A stretch of DNA of 44,221 nt from an uncultured Clostridia bacterium. GTDB lineage: Bacteria; Bacillota; Clostridia; Christensenellales; Borkfalkiaceae. A model generated the notes under the pieces. The model ran no database searches, was not told the origin of the DNA, and saw only the letters and a list, made by a program, of their open reading frames with translations. The stretch is taken from the NCBI GenBank assembly GCA_947631925.1, contig CANRNE010000017.1, positions 1-44,221 on the forward strand, in the 5' to 3' direction. The position numbers were made by a program, and so were the translations under genes. This document shows, in pieces, positions 7,785 to 16,028 of this stretch (its first letter is position 1; every line of letters begins with the position of its first letter).

Positions 7785-9682
7785 GAAGAATTACTTGCCT
7801 CAACAGGGGATGGCAATTCACCAAGGAGGGGAAGACGGAGCCCGTAGACCTTCCGCACACTTGGAATTGTCTTGACGGGCAGGACGGCGGCAACGACTAT
7901 TGGCGCGGCACCTGCCGCTACGAGCGCACCTTTCCGGACCCGAGAGCAGAAGCGGGCGAGCGGGTGTTTCTCGAATGCAAGGGGGTGAATGCCTCCTGCA
8001 GGGCATTTGTCAACGGCACAGAGGTCGCCTCGCACGACGGGGGATATTCCACCTTCCGCGCCGAAATCACGGAGACGTTACAGGGGGAAAACACCCTGCG
8101 GCTCGAGGTGGACAACGCCGCCACGGAGAAGGTCTACCCGCAGACGGCGGACTTCACCTTCTACGGCGGCATCTACCGCGACGTCAACCTGATTGTCACG
8201 GGGAGGACGCACTTCGACCTGTTGTATTTCGGCAGCAATGGCATCAAAGCGGAGCCCCGCGTCGAGGGCACGGACGGCATCGTCACGGTCACGGGCTATG
8301 CAAACGGCGGAGAAATCGAAGTCGCCGTCTATGACGGGGAAACGGAGATTGCCGCGGGAAAGAGCGGCGAAACGCTCAAAGTCCCGCATGCAAAACTTTG
8401 GGACGGGGTGGAGGCGCCCAACCTCTACACGGCCGTCGCGCGGCTCTTCGAGGACGGAACGCTCGTGGACGAAGTTCGCGCAACCTTCGGCTTCCGCACC
8501 TTCTCCCTCGACCCCAAGCGGGGGTTCTTCCTCAACGGGAGGCCGTACCCCTTGCGCGGCGTGTGCAGACATCAGGACAGAAAGGGACTGGGGAATGCGA
8601 TTACAAGGGCAGAGCACGAGGAGGACATGCGCCTCATCCTCGAATCGGGCGCCAACACCGTCCGCCTCGCCCACTACCAGCACGACGACTACTTCTACGA
8701 CCTCTGCGACAGATACGGCCTCGTCGTCTGGGCGGAAATTCCCTACATCTCGCGGCATATGCCCGAGGCGGCGGACAATGCCGTCTCGCAGATGAAGGAG
8801 CTCATCTATCAACAATATCATCATCCCTCCATCGTCTGCTGGGGAATCTCCAACGAGATAACCATGTTCCACCGCCATAAAAAGGACATGCTCGCGCGGC
8901 ACAGGGAGCTCAACGCGCTCTGCCATGCGATAGACCCCTCGCGCTTCACCGTTCTCGCCTGCTATGCGATGTGCGCCCCCTTCAACCCCGTGGGAAAAAT
9001 CACGGACGCAGTGAGCTGGAATCTCTATCTCGGCTGGTACGTCCCCGGGCTGTTCTTGAACAAGGTCTGGTACGCGTTCTTCCGCATGTGCAACCCGCGG
9101 CGGGTATACGGCATGAGCGAATACGGCGCGGAGGGCATGCCCAACCTGCATGCGCTGCACCCCAAGCGGGGGGACAACACCGAGGAATATCAGTTCAAAT
9201 ATCACGAATACATGCTGAAATTCTTCGAAAAGCACCCCGAATTCTGGGCGACCCACCTCTGGAACATGTTCGACTTCGCGGCGGACGCCCGCAACCAAGG
9301 GGGGGAACCGGGGATGAACCACAAGGGGCTCGTGACCTTCGACCGAAAGACCAAAAAGGACGCCTTCTACCTCTACAAGGCGTACTGGAGCAGGGAGCCC
9401 TTCGTGCATCTCTGCGGCAAGCGGTTTGTCCGCAGAACGGGGAAAAAGCTCGACATCGTCGTCTGTTCCAACCTGCCCGAAGTAGAAGTGCTCGTCAACG
9501 GAAAATCCCTCGGAAAGAAACGGGGGAAGGGCGTGTTCCGCTTCAGGGCGACGATGGCAAAGACCAATGACATCGAGGCGAGAGCGGGCGGCCTGTCCGA
9601 TTGCGGCACCGTCATGCAAGCGGAGAAACCCGACCCCGCCTACATCTTACGGAAAACCGATACCGAAAATTGGCAAAAGTAA
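7781..9682 (+). CDS. glycoside hydrolase family 2 (beta-glucuronidase or beta-galactosidase)
   Basis: A 633-residue GH2 enzyme with the usual order: jelly-roll sugar-binding domain (about 1-170), immunoglobulin-like domain (about 170-260) and TIM barrel (about 260-545), then a short C-terminal domain. The acid/base is Glu359 in GISNE and the nucleophile is Glu447 in MSEYGAEG. There is no signal peptide, so it acts inside the cell. Asn513-His-Lys515 sits where beta-glucuronidases carry the Asn-x-Lys pair that binds the C6 carboxylate, but some GH2 beta-galactosidases have a similar segment. Location at the end of a glucuronate operon favours glucuronidase. It starts inside the regulator's stop codon and is followed by a strong terminator. 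Confidence 0.9.
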   Translation: MRRITCLNRGWQFTKEGKTEPVDLPHTWNCLDGQDGGNDYWRGTCRYERTFPDPRAEAGERVFLECKGVNASCRAFVNGTEVASHDGGYSTFRAEITETLQGENTLRLEVDNAATEKVYPQTADFTFYGGIYRDVNLIVTGRTHFDLLYFGSNGIKAEPRVEGTDGIVTVTGYANGGEIEVAVYDGETEIAAGKSGETLKVPHAKLWDGVEAPNLYTAVARLFEDGTLVDEVRATFGFRTFSLDPKRGFFLNGRPYPLRGVCRHQDRKGLGNAITRAEHEEDMRLILESGANTVRLAHYQHDDYFYDLCDRYGLVVWAEIPYISRHMPEAADNAVSQMKELIYQQYHHPSIVCWGISNEITMFHRHKKDMLARHRELNALCHAIDPSRFTVLACYAMCAPFNPVGKITDAVSWNLYLGWYVPGLFLNKVWYAFFRMCNPRRVYGMSEYGAEGMPNLHALHPKRGDNTEEYQFKYHEYMLKFFEKHPEFWATHLWNMFDFAADARNQGGEPGMNHKGLVTFDRKTKKDAFYLYKAYWSREPFVHLCGKRFVRRTGKKLDIVVCSNLPEVEVLVNGKSLGKKRGKGVFRFRATMAKTNDIEARAGGLSDCGTVMQAEKPDPAYILRKTDTENWQK

Positions 9683-9691
9683 TGCGCCCGA

Positions 9692-9727
9692 AAGGAGCCG
9701 GACATGACAGCGTTCGGCTCCTTTTTT
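9692..9727 (+). terminator. rho-independent terminator of the sugar-acid operon
   Basis: AAGGAGCCG (9692-9700) pairs with CGGCTCCTT (9715-9723) and is followed by a T run. Confidence 0.9.
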
Positions 9728-9795
9728 CTTGCAAGCGAAAGGCTCCCCCCCCGGACACGGTATGCCCGCATTGCGTCGTGCCGTCTTTTTCCCAT

Positions 9796-9832
9796 AAAAA
9801 AAAGCAGTCCCCTGCGAGAGCGGGGGACTGCT
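9796..9832 (-). terminator. rho-independent terminator of the GH3 gene
   Basis: Read on the - strand: AGCAGTCCCC arms with a short loop, followed by eight T residues. It lies 12 nt after the GH3 stop codon, convergent with the upstream operon terminator. Confidence 0.9.
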
Positions 9833-9843
9833 AATGGAGGAAG

Positions 9844-12800
9844 TTATACGCCCGAAGGGGTTTCGGGTTCTGTGTTCTGTTGTTTGTCCTTCTTCTTCAG
9901 CGTGAGGAAGACCCAGACGCCGCAGCCTGCGACGGCGAGGACGTTGACGACGACGAGCACGGGGATGTACCAACGGAAGTTGAGCTCGGACGCGGACACG
10001 ATGATGGGGATGTTGTCCTCATCGGCGTTGTAGTCCTTGTTGGTTGCGAGCGCGTTCAGCCAAGTGTACAGCTCGTCCTTGGCGGCGCGGCGCAGCTCGT
10101 TCTGGAATGCCGCCGAATTGGTGTTGAACTTATATTCTCCGCTGTCGTTGTAGTGGTCCATCCACAGGTCTCCGCCCGCGCGGAGCATGTGGTCGCCGTT
10201 CATGTACTGGTTGTAGTCCGAATAGTCGGTGATGATAGAGCCCTTGAAGCCCCACTCGCCGCGCACGAGGTCGGTGAGGAGGGTGTGGCTTCCACCCGCC
10301 CATACGGCGCCCAAGCGGCTGAACGAGGTCATGATGCCCGTCGCGCCGTCTTTGACGCAGATTTCAAAGGGTTTGAGATAGAGCTCGCGGAGCGTCTGCT
10401 CGGTCGTCCAGTTGTACATGCCGTCGCGCGCCGTGTCGGATTCGTACAGGCAGAGGTGCTTGACATAGGAATAGACGCCTGCATTCTTCGCCGCCCTGAT
10501 TTCATTGGACGCCATGACGCCGGAGAGGAAGGCATCCTCGGAGTAATACTCCCAGTTGCGGCCGCCGAAGGGGGTGCGGTGCAGGTTGACGCCGGGGCCG
10601 TACCAGCCCGTGATGCCCTGTGCAGCGGATTCGGTTCCGAAGGTGAGGCCCATGCTGTAGGCGAGCTGCGTGTTCCAGCTCTGCGCGAGCAGCACCATCG
10701 AGAAGCCCGTCCCCGCCTTCTTGCCTGCGGGCGGTTTGTAGCCTGCCGCCTGGTTGGGGCCGTCGAGCTCGACGAGCTCGGGCTTTCCGACGGAGGACAT
10801 CGCGTTCGTCTTGTGATAGCAGTGCAAGGTCATCGAGGTCATCTCGGCAATGGTGAGATGGTCGAGGACGACTTCCCATTCGGGGGCGTCGAAGTCCTTG
10901 CCGAGTTTGACGCCGAGGTCGGTGATGCTGGTGATGGTCTTATTGCCATCGACGATGGTCTCACAGACGATGGCGTCGCCCTCCTTGGAACCCGTGGTGA
11001 TGGGGTCGGCTTCCTGCGCCATGTCATAGGTCTTCGCCATCGTCTCGGTGTAGAGGTTGAGCTCCTTGATGCGGGAATCCATCGCGCGGCTTGCGGCAAG
11101 GGTGAAGGGGAAAGTCCCCGCCATGTCGCTCCGCGTAAGGTAGGTAATCTCGGCGGTGCCGTCCGAGTTGCCGTCGATGGCGACGCCGTCCTTCGCGTCC
11201 TCTCCCGTGAAGAGGTTGGCGACGGGCTCGTTCGTCTTCTCATCGTTGGCAATCTTGACGGTGTCGGGAACGCGATAGGTGTATTCCGCCTTCCCGCCGA
11301 CAATCTTGTCGCCTGCAAGGGTGTGGGCGTCCGAGCGGAGGGAGATGACATAGTCGCCCGCCTCGAGCTCATAGCCGCAGAAGCCGTTCCGATTGGCGTC
11401 GTAGCAGTCATAGGACTTCATGTCCGACGCAGGGAAGGAGACCTCGACGACTTCGGATTCATTGGGGCCGAGGATTTGCTTTGTCTTGGCAAACGCAACG
11501 AGGTTGACGCTCGCCTTTTCAATCCCGCCGCGGCTGTAGGGCGGCGTGTAGTACACTTCCACAACGTCCTGTCCCGCACGCGTGCCGGTGTTGGTCACCG
11601 TGATTTGGAACTTGATTTCGCTCTTGCGGTCAATTTCGTCGCCGTCTGCAATCCATGCGCGGTTGACCGTCCACGAGAACTCGGTATAGGAGAGGCCGTA
11701 CCCGAAGGGATATTGCACGACCTTGTCATAGCCGTCTAAATCCCACGTGTCCTTTGCGGTTTGGCTTGTCCAGAAGCCCTCCGCATCCGCCGTCTCATAC
11801 CACTTGTAGCCGACGTAGATGCCCTCCGCGTAGTCGGTGAAGGCGACGCCGGAGTAGTCCACCTTGGTGCTGCCCTGTCCGAACTGCGTCCCGAGCGGGT
11901 AGAGCTGTTTGGAGCCGTTCATCGTATCGGTGTAGAAGCTGTTGGTGTCAATCCCGCCTGTGCCCTTGAGCCCCTTCGGCGCATTGGCATAGGAGGGCGC
12001 CGTGGTGAGGTCGTAGGCATAGGTGTCCACCGTCTTGCCGGTGGGGGACGCCGTGCCGTAGAGAATCTTCGGAATGGCGGTCGCCGCGGCAGAGCCCGTG
12101 GGACCGACGATGAGGCAGGCGTCAAGGCCGTCGATGCTCTCGAGGAACCCGAGCTCCATGACGTTCGTCGAGTTGATGAGGACGACGACTTTGTCGAAGT
12201 TTTTGCCCACATAGTTGAGGAGTTCTTCCTCCTCGGTGGAGATTTCGAGATAGGTGCGGCTCGTATCCGTCTGAACCGCGCCGTCCTTGGTGACGCGCTT
12301 ATACTGCACACCCGTCGCGTCGTTGGTCTCGCCCGTCACTCTGCTGAGGACGACGAGCGCCACATCGGAGAAATCCTTGGCATTCTCGAGCAAAGTGTCC
12401 GTGTAGAAATCCTTGTCGTTGATGCTCGGCTCGTAGAGGCGGCAGAATTCATAGCTGAACGTCTCGAGCGCCACGGTGTTTTCCCGCCTTGCGCGGAAAT
12501 TCGTGTACATCTGCTTGAGCGCGGTGTTGTAGGCGACGCCGTATTCGTCGAGCGCGCCGTAGAGGTCGACTTTCCCTTCGGCAACCTGTCCAGAGCCCGA
12601 GCCGCTGTATATCCAAGCGACGGACGACCAGCCGAAGACGTTCACCTTCTTCTCCGCACTGTCCGCAAGGGGAAGGACATTTCCCTCGTTGCGAACGAGG
12701 ACGGTTCCCTCCTGCTGAATCTGTTCCGCGAGTTTCTCGCCCTCGGCGCGCGCCGCCGTGGTGCTGTCACCGTCCGATTTGTAACCCACGACGTACCGAT

Positions 12801-12906
12801 CGAGCGCTTCACGGAAAAATCCGACGGCAATGTCGAGCGCAAGAATGATTGCGAGGATGACGGCTGAAACGGCGAAACATACGATTTTTCCCGTTTTTGA
12901 CTTCAT
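9844..12906 (-). CDS. membrane-anchored GH3 beta-glucosidase-like enzyme with reversed domain order
   Basis: A 1020-residue glycoside hydrolase family 3 protein. An N-terminal membrane segment (about residues 8-30) is followed by the alpha/beta domain normally found second in GH3 (starting around GTVLVRNEGNVLPL), a fibronectin-III-like domain, and then the TIM-barrel domain (about 700-950). The barrel carries VKHLCLYESD and the nucleophile Asp894 in IITDYSD. A second membrane segment (about 973-995) and a KKKDKQQ tail end the protein. Swapped order is known in Ruminococcus and Butyrivibrio GH3 enzymes; the flanking pair of membrane helices is less usual and suggests an extracellular catalytic part tethered at both ends. 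AAGGAGG precedes the start. The substrate is probably beta-glucosides or beta-xylosides and cannot be fixed from sequence. Confidence 0.92.
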   Translation of the reverse strand: MKSKTGKIVCFAVSAVILAIILALDIAVGFFREALDRYVVGYKSDGDSTTAARAEGEKLAEQIQQEGTVLVRNEGNVLPLADSAEKKVNVFGWSSVAWIYSGSGSGQVAEGKVDLYGALDEYGVAYNTALKQMYTNFRARRENTVALETFSYEFCRLYEPSINDKDFYTDTLLENAKDFSDVALVVLSRVTGETNDATGVQYKRVTKDGAVQTDTSRTYLEISTEEEELLNYVGKNFDKVVVLINSTNVMELGFLESIDGLDACLIVGPTGSAAATAIPKILYGTASPTGKTVDTYAYDLTTAPSYANAPKGLKGTGGIDTNSFYTDTMNGSKQLYPLGTQFGQGSTKVDYSGVAFTDYAEGIYVGYKWYETADAEGFWTSQTAKDTWDLDGYDKVVQYPFGYGLSYTEFSWTVNRAWIADGDEIDRKSEIKFQITVTNTGTRAGQDVVEVYYTPPYSRGGIEKASVNLVAFAKTKQILGPNESEVVEVSFPASDMKSYDCYDANRNGFCGYELEAGDYVISLRSDAHTLAGDKIVGGKAEYTYRVPDTVKIANDEKTNEPVANLFTGEDAKDGVAIDGNSDGTAEITYLTRSDMAGTFPFTLAASRAMDSRIKELNLYTETMAKTYDMAQEADPITTGSKEGDAIVCETIVDGNKTITSITDLGVKLGKDFDAPEWEVVLDHLTIAEMTSMTLHCYHKTNAMSSVGKPELVELDGPNQAAGYKPPAGKKAGTGFSMVLLAQSWNTQLAYSMGLTFGTESAAQGITGWYGPGVNLHRTPFGGRNWEYYSEDAFLSGVMASNEIRAAKNAGVYSYVKHLCLYESDTARDGMYNWTTEQTLRELYLKPFEICVKDGATGIMTSFSRLGAVWAGGSHTLLTDLVRGEWGFKGSIITDYSDYNQYMNGDHMLRAGGDLWMDHYNDSGEYKFNTNSAAFQNELRRAAKDELYTWLNALATNKDYNADEDNIPIIVSASELNFRWYIPVLVVVNVLAVAGCGVWVFLTLKKKDKQQNTEPETPSGV

Positions 12907-12987
12907 CGATTAAAGTCCTCCTTACATGAATTTCCGCGGGCGTTCGGGAATTTGCCCGCAGAGGAGAATATCCGATTCTCCTGTTCC

Positions 12988-13016
12988 ATTATAATATAGA
13001 TGGTAAAATTGTTCAA
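12988..13016 (-). promoter_or_regulatory. sigma-A promoter of the GH3 gene
   Basis: On the - strand: -35 TTGAAC (13016-13011), 17-bp spacer, -10 TATAAT (12993-12988). It lies about 80 nt upstream of the start codon. The rest of the 323-bp gap between the two genes (12907-13229) is A/T-rich and shows only the palindrome and terminator listed separately. Confidence 0.85.
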
Positions 13017-13027
13017 TCTGCAGATTG
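13014..13027. promoter_or_regulatory. 14-bp palindrome overlapping the GH3 -35 box (candidate operator)
   Basis: CAATCTGCAGATTG is a perfect palindrome covering three bases of the -35 hexamer and the 11 bp upstream of it. A direct repeat of the TTGAACAAT motif starts just beyond it. This is a plausible repressor site; no regulator gene is adjacent. Confidence 0.5.
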
Positions 13028-13180
13028 CTCGGATTGTTCAAAATTAAACTGTTTTATGATTCTATATCAAAAATAGTCATTTTTTATGTTCCGAATTGTC
13101 ATCATTCCCCGCAATTTTCGTGAAAGAATGTTTATTTGAATCAAAAACCTAACTTCTTCTCCCTCGTAAAATGAAAAATC

Positions 13181-13219
13181 GGCGCAAAAAAAGCGGGATG
13201 TTCCCGCTTTTTTTGCGCC
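13181..13219 (-). terminator. terminator after the EEP lipoprotein gene
   Basis: A near-symmetric hairpin with GGCGC/GCGCC outer arms, A7/T7 tracts and GCGGGA/TCCCGC inner arms. It has a T tract on both strands and ends 10 nt from the stop codon. Confidence 0.85.
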
Positions 13220-13229
13220 GTGCACGAAC

Positions 13230-14549
13230 TTATCCGAGCACGGTATAGAGGAGAGTGTCGATGACGATGGGGTAGTGGTCGGAAGCGGCGGCGCCGCAGT
13301 TGGGAATGGTATAGGAGGTTTCGGGCGGCGCGATGTCCACGCGGTAGCTGTCGACGAGGATGTCCCGCTTGCCGTAGCCGCGCACGAAGCAGTAGTCGAT
13401 GATGCTCCCCGACTTCACCCCGCCGTTCGGATAGTAGAGGTCGGAGGGATAGGTCCAGTGGCCGTCCGAAGCGGACGCGTCGAGGCGGCAGTCGGTATAG
13501 CCGAATTCGAGCATCTTCCTGCTCGCGTCGGCGGCGGGGTCGCTCGTGTCCAAATCGTCCGCATAGCCCTCGTAGTTGCTGTTGGCGTTGAAATCTCCCG
13601 TGATGAAGAGGGGAACGTCGTAGTAGTTTTCCGTGATGAAGGCGTTGATGAACTCCGCAGCGCGGACACGGGGTGCCTTGTTGAGGTCGAGATGGGTGTT
13701 GAGATAGAGAAATTCAAGCCCGTCCGACTTGCGCTCGAAGAGGGCATAGGTGAACACGCGCAGATAGCCGCTGTCGTCGTATTTGGAGGGCGTGTCGGGG
13801 GTGGAGGAATACCACTTCGTGCCGCTCTCGATGACCTCAAACATGTCCTTGCGGTAGAAGATGAGGCTGGCTTCCCCCGCCTCGCCGCCCTCGCGCCCCT
13901 GCCCGAGAGAGCCGTATACGCCGCCGAATTCGGCCTTTAGTTTCTGTTGCCATGCGGTCGAGACCTCCTGCATGCCGAGCAGGTCGGGATTGTTGCGGCG
14001 AATGACTTCGGCGAGGCGCACGAGACGGTCCTCCGCCGTCGTGCGGATGTTGAAACTCATGATGCGAAGGGAGGAGTCCGGGTAGCTCCCTTTCACGGGA
14101 TTGGCGCCGTAGTCGGCCCCGCCCGCCTTGATGTCGGCGAGCAGTTTTTGCGCGGCGGCAAGCATCCCCGCGGGCTTGTCGGCGCCGACGAGCACGCTGT
14201 CGCCCGCTTCGGTGATGGTATATGCCCCGCTTTCGGAGGAAGACGCTACGCGGTTGGTCGTGCCGAAGAGAATTTCATGGCCGCCGTCCGCCGTCTCGTC
14301 CGAGACGCAGGGGAGAGAAATCCCCGTCCCCGTCTCCACGGCGCCGATGAACTGCTCCGCCAGCTTGCGGCCCGTCTCGTCCCCCGCGGCATAGACGACG
14401 GTGTAATTTTCAATGGGCACCCCGTTGAGCCCCTTCCTCCCGCTGCACGCAGCGAGCGCCCCGAGCACACAGACCGCCATCGCCGCAGCGAGCAGGGTCG
14501 CGGATAATTTGATAATTTTGTTCCTTTGGAATCTGAAAAAATCGTTCAT
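13230..14549 (-). CDS. lipoprotein with endonuclease/exonuclease/phosphatase domain
   Basis: A 439-residue protein with a lipoprotein signal peptide (hydrophobic stretch, lipobox LAAC with Cys35). A small domain (about 45-150) is followed by an EEP-fold domain (about 158-437). The EEP metal and catalytic motifs are seen in order: MSFNIR, LGMQEV, NTHLD, ITGDFNANS and SDHYPI. It should be a surface-anchored phosphodiesterase or phosphatase acting on nucleic acid, a sugar phosphate or a phospholipid head group; the substrate is not deducible. No ribosome site is seen and a promoter-like -10 lies 6 nt upstream (see the leaderless finding). It lies upstream of the GH3 gene but is separated from it by a terminator. 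Confidence 0.85.
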   Translation of the reverse strand: MNDFFRFQRNKIIKLSATLLAAAMAVCVLGALAACSGRKGLNGVPIENYTVVYAAGDETGRKLAEQFIGAVETGTGISLPCVSDETADGGHEILFGTTNRVASSSESGAYTITEAGDSVLVGADKPAGMLAAAQKLLADIKAGGADYGANPVKGSYPDSSLRIMSFNIRTTAEDRLVRLAEVIRRNNPDLLGMQEVSTAWQQKLKAEFGGVYGSLGQGREGGEAGEASLIFYRKDMFEVIESGTKWYSSTPDTPSKYDDSGYLRVFTYALFERKSDGLEFLYLNTHLDLNKAPRVRAAEFINAFITENYYDVPLFITGDFNANSNYEGYADDLDTSDPAADASRKMLEFGYTDCRLDASASDGHWTYPSDLYYPNGGVKSGSIIDYCFVRGYGKRDILVDSYRVDIAPPETSYTIPNCGAAASDHYPIVIDTLLYTVLG

Positions 14550-14555
14550 ATTCCA

Positions 14556-14584
14556 TTTTTATCACATTTTTTCCCCGCGGTCAA
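14556..14584 (-). promoter_or_regulatory. candidate promoter giving a leaderless EEP mRNA
   Basis: On the - strand: -35 TTGACC (14584-14579), 17-bp spacer, -10 TAAAAA (14561-14556), then six bases and the ATG. Transcription would begin at or next to the start codon. The gap 14550-14785 otherwise holds a short inverted repeat (TTGTCAT...ATGACAA, about 14681-14711) and the rpsR terminator. Confidence 0.5.
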
Positions 14585-14747
14585 GGTGCAAAATTGTTAA
14601 TTTGGTTAAAAATAGACGAATCGTGAGAAAATTCTTGTTTTTTAACTGTTGAGGATATGTAAGGCCCCTCGGCGCCACCTATTGTCATTTCGGCTGTGCT
14701 CGGCATGACAACGGGGGCATGTGCTCGTCTCCGCCTTACCTGAATAT

Positions 14748-14780
14748 AAAAAAAGAGCCCTGCGCGGTGCAGGGTTCTTT
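14748..14780 (-). terminator. terminator of the rpsF-ssb-rpsR operon
   Basis: On the - strand, AGAACCCTGC and GCAGGGCTCT arms with a short loop are followed by a T7 run, just after the rpsR stop codon. Confidence 0.88.
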
Positions 14781-14785
14781 GTGTT

Positions 14786-15130
14786 TCAGTCAGCCCTGAA
14801 GGGCAGAAGGGATGCGACGCGGGCGCGCTTGATGGCGACAGAGAGCTCTCTCTGGTGCTTGGCGCAGGTGCCCGTCATGCGGCGGGGCAAAATCTTCCCG
14901 CCTTCCGCGATGAATTTGCGGAGTTTCGCCGTATCCTTGTAGTTGATGGTGGATTTTTCCTGACAGAAGAGGCAAACCTTCTTGAAGTTGGGCTTCTTGA
15001 AGTTCTTTCTCGGGCGGTCGCCTCTGTCTCCGCGGTCTCCGCGCTCGGGACGGCCCTCGCGGGGCGCCCCATCGGGAGCGGGGGTGGCGGGGGTCTCGAC
15101 CTCTGCCTCAACCATTACTTCGTCTTCCAT
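14786..15130 (-). CDS. rpsR: 30S ribosomal protein S18
   Basis: The C-terminal about 70 residues match bacterial S18 ([39 protein letters not shown]). An N-terminal tail of about 45 residues, rich in Glu, Pro, Gly, Arg and Asp with [11 protein letters not shown], makes it longer (114 residues) than the usual 75-80. Two ATGs (15136 and 15130) follow AAGGAG; the second has the better 8-nt spacing. S18 binds 16S rRNA with S6, encoded in the same operon. Confidence 0.95.
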   Translation of the reverse strand: MEDEVMVEAEVETPATPAPDGAPREGRPERGDRGDRGDRPRKNFKKPNFKKVCLFCQEKSTINYKDTAKLRKFIAEGGKILPRRMTGTCAKHQRELSVAIKRARVASLLPFRAD

Positions 15131-15163
15131 TTTCATGTCTCCTTATCGAATTTGGGGTCCGTG

Positions 15164-15601
15164 TCAGAACGGAATGTCGCCGTCGTCGTCGAAAGATTCG
15201 AGCTGCGGCTTTTTCTTTGCGGGGGCAGCGCTTCTTGCGTTGTCGGTAGGGGCGGGGGCGTCATAGAAATCTTCCCCGCCCGACGTTCTCGTCGTCAGGA
15301 ACTCGACGTCCTGCGCGATGATGTCCACAGCGGTCCTGCGGTTGCCCTGATTGTCCTCGTAGTTTCTGATTTGCACACTGCCCGAGACGGCGACTTTGCT
15401 GCCCTTTTTGACATAGCGGGCGACGGTGTCGGCAAGGCCCCGCCAAGCCGTGCAGTTGAAGAAATCGGTCTCGCGCTCGCCGCTGCTGCTCTGATAGGAG
15501 CGGTTGACGGCGATGGAGAAGTGGCAGACGCTGACGCCGCCGGAGGTCTCCGTCAGTTCGGGGTCACGCGTCAAATTCCCAATCAAAAACACCTTATTCA
15601 T
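15164..15601 (-). CDS. ssb: single-stranded DNA-binding protein
   Basis: A 145-residue SSB with the OB-fold start MNKVFLIGNLTRDPEL, a central FFNCTAWRGLADTVARYVKKG region, a flexible Ala/Pro/Lys-rich linker and the acidic tip DDDGDIPF that recruits repair and replication partners. It lies 3 nt after rpsF and ahead of rpsR, the standard Bacillota order. Confidence 0.97.
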   Translation of the reverse strand: MNKVFLIGNLTRDPELTETSGGVSVCHFSIAVNRSYQSSSGERETDFFNCTAWRGLADTVARYVKKGSKVAVSGSVQIRNYEDNQGNRRTAVDIIAQDVEFLTTRTSGGEDFYDAPAPTDNARSAAPAKKKPQLESFDDDGDIPF

Positions 15602-15604
15602 CTG

Positions 15605-15889
15605 TTATCCCTCTACTTTTGTAATCATGCGGCGAAGCACGTTGGCGGAGATGCCCGCAACGCGGTCAAGCTCTGCTACCGTCTTCCCTTCTGCTGTGAA
15701 CGTCATCACGGCGAAGAATGCGTCCGTCTTGTACTGAATGGGATAAGCCGTCTTTTTGACGCCCCACTTGTCGGTCGCTTCCACTTCGCCGCCGAAGGAT
15801 GTGACGATGTCGGCGTACTTTTTGAGTTCCGCCTCTCTCGCTTCTTCCTCCAGGTCGCTCCTGAGCAGAATGAGCATTTCGTATTTCAT
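15605..15889 (-). CDS. rpsF: 30S ribosomal protein S6
   Basis: 94 residues, matching S6 (MKYEMLILLRSDL at the start, the VEATDKWGVKKTAYPIQYKT region, and a C-terminal RRMITKVEG). It binds 16S rRNA as a pair with S18. GGGAGG precedes the start. It is the first gene of the rpsF-ssb-rpsR operon and sits behind a strong promoter and a hairpin leader. Confidence 0.97.
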   Translation of the reverse strand: MKYEMLILLRSDLEEEAREAELKKYADIVTSFGGEVEATDKWGVKKTAYPIQYKTDAFFAVMTFTAEGKTVAELDRVAGISANVLRRMITKVEG

Positions 15890-15907
15890 ACTCGTTTACC
15901 TCCCGGT

Positions 15908-15935
15908 CTTGATGGCGCAGCACGGGCTGCGCAAG
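15908..15935 (-). promoter_or_regulatory. rpsF leader hairpin, candidate S6:S18 autoregulatory motif
   Basis: On the - strand the leader folds as CUUG, CGCAGC, loop CCGU, GCUGCG, a CCAU bulge and CAAG, followed by ACCGGGAGG, which includes the ribosome site. Leaders of rpsF-rpsR operons in many bacteria carry a hairpin with a 3' bulge that binds the S6:S18 complex. Position and shape agree; I could not test the match to the published consensus. Confidence 0.45.
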
Positions 15936-15953
15936 GCATTCGACTTTTGTTTT

Positions 15954-15982
15954 ATTATACCGTAATTTTTTTGAGAAGTCAA
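15954..15982 (-). promoter_or_regulatory. sigma-A promoter of rpsF-ssb-rpsR
   Basis: On the - strand: TTGACT (15982-15977), 17-bp spacer, TATAAT (15959-15954). The leader to the rpsF ATG is about 60 nt. Confidence 0.9.
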
Positions 15983-16028
15983 TGCGTTTTGCAGGTCAAT
16001 GTGCAACTTTCGCAATTTTTCCCGTCAA

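Noticed and set aside
8078-9619. 513-codon open frame on the - strand
   Set aside because: Antisense shadow of the GH2 gene, which has intact catalytic motifs on the other strand.
9880-11739. 619-codon open frame on the + strand
   Set aside because: Antisense shadow of the GH3 gene, with low-complexity Val/Gly/Asp-rich translation and no motif.
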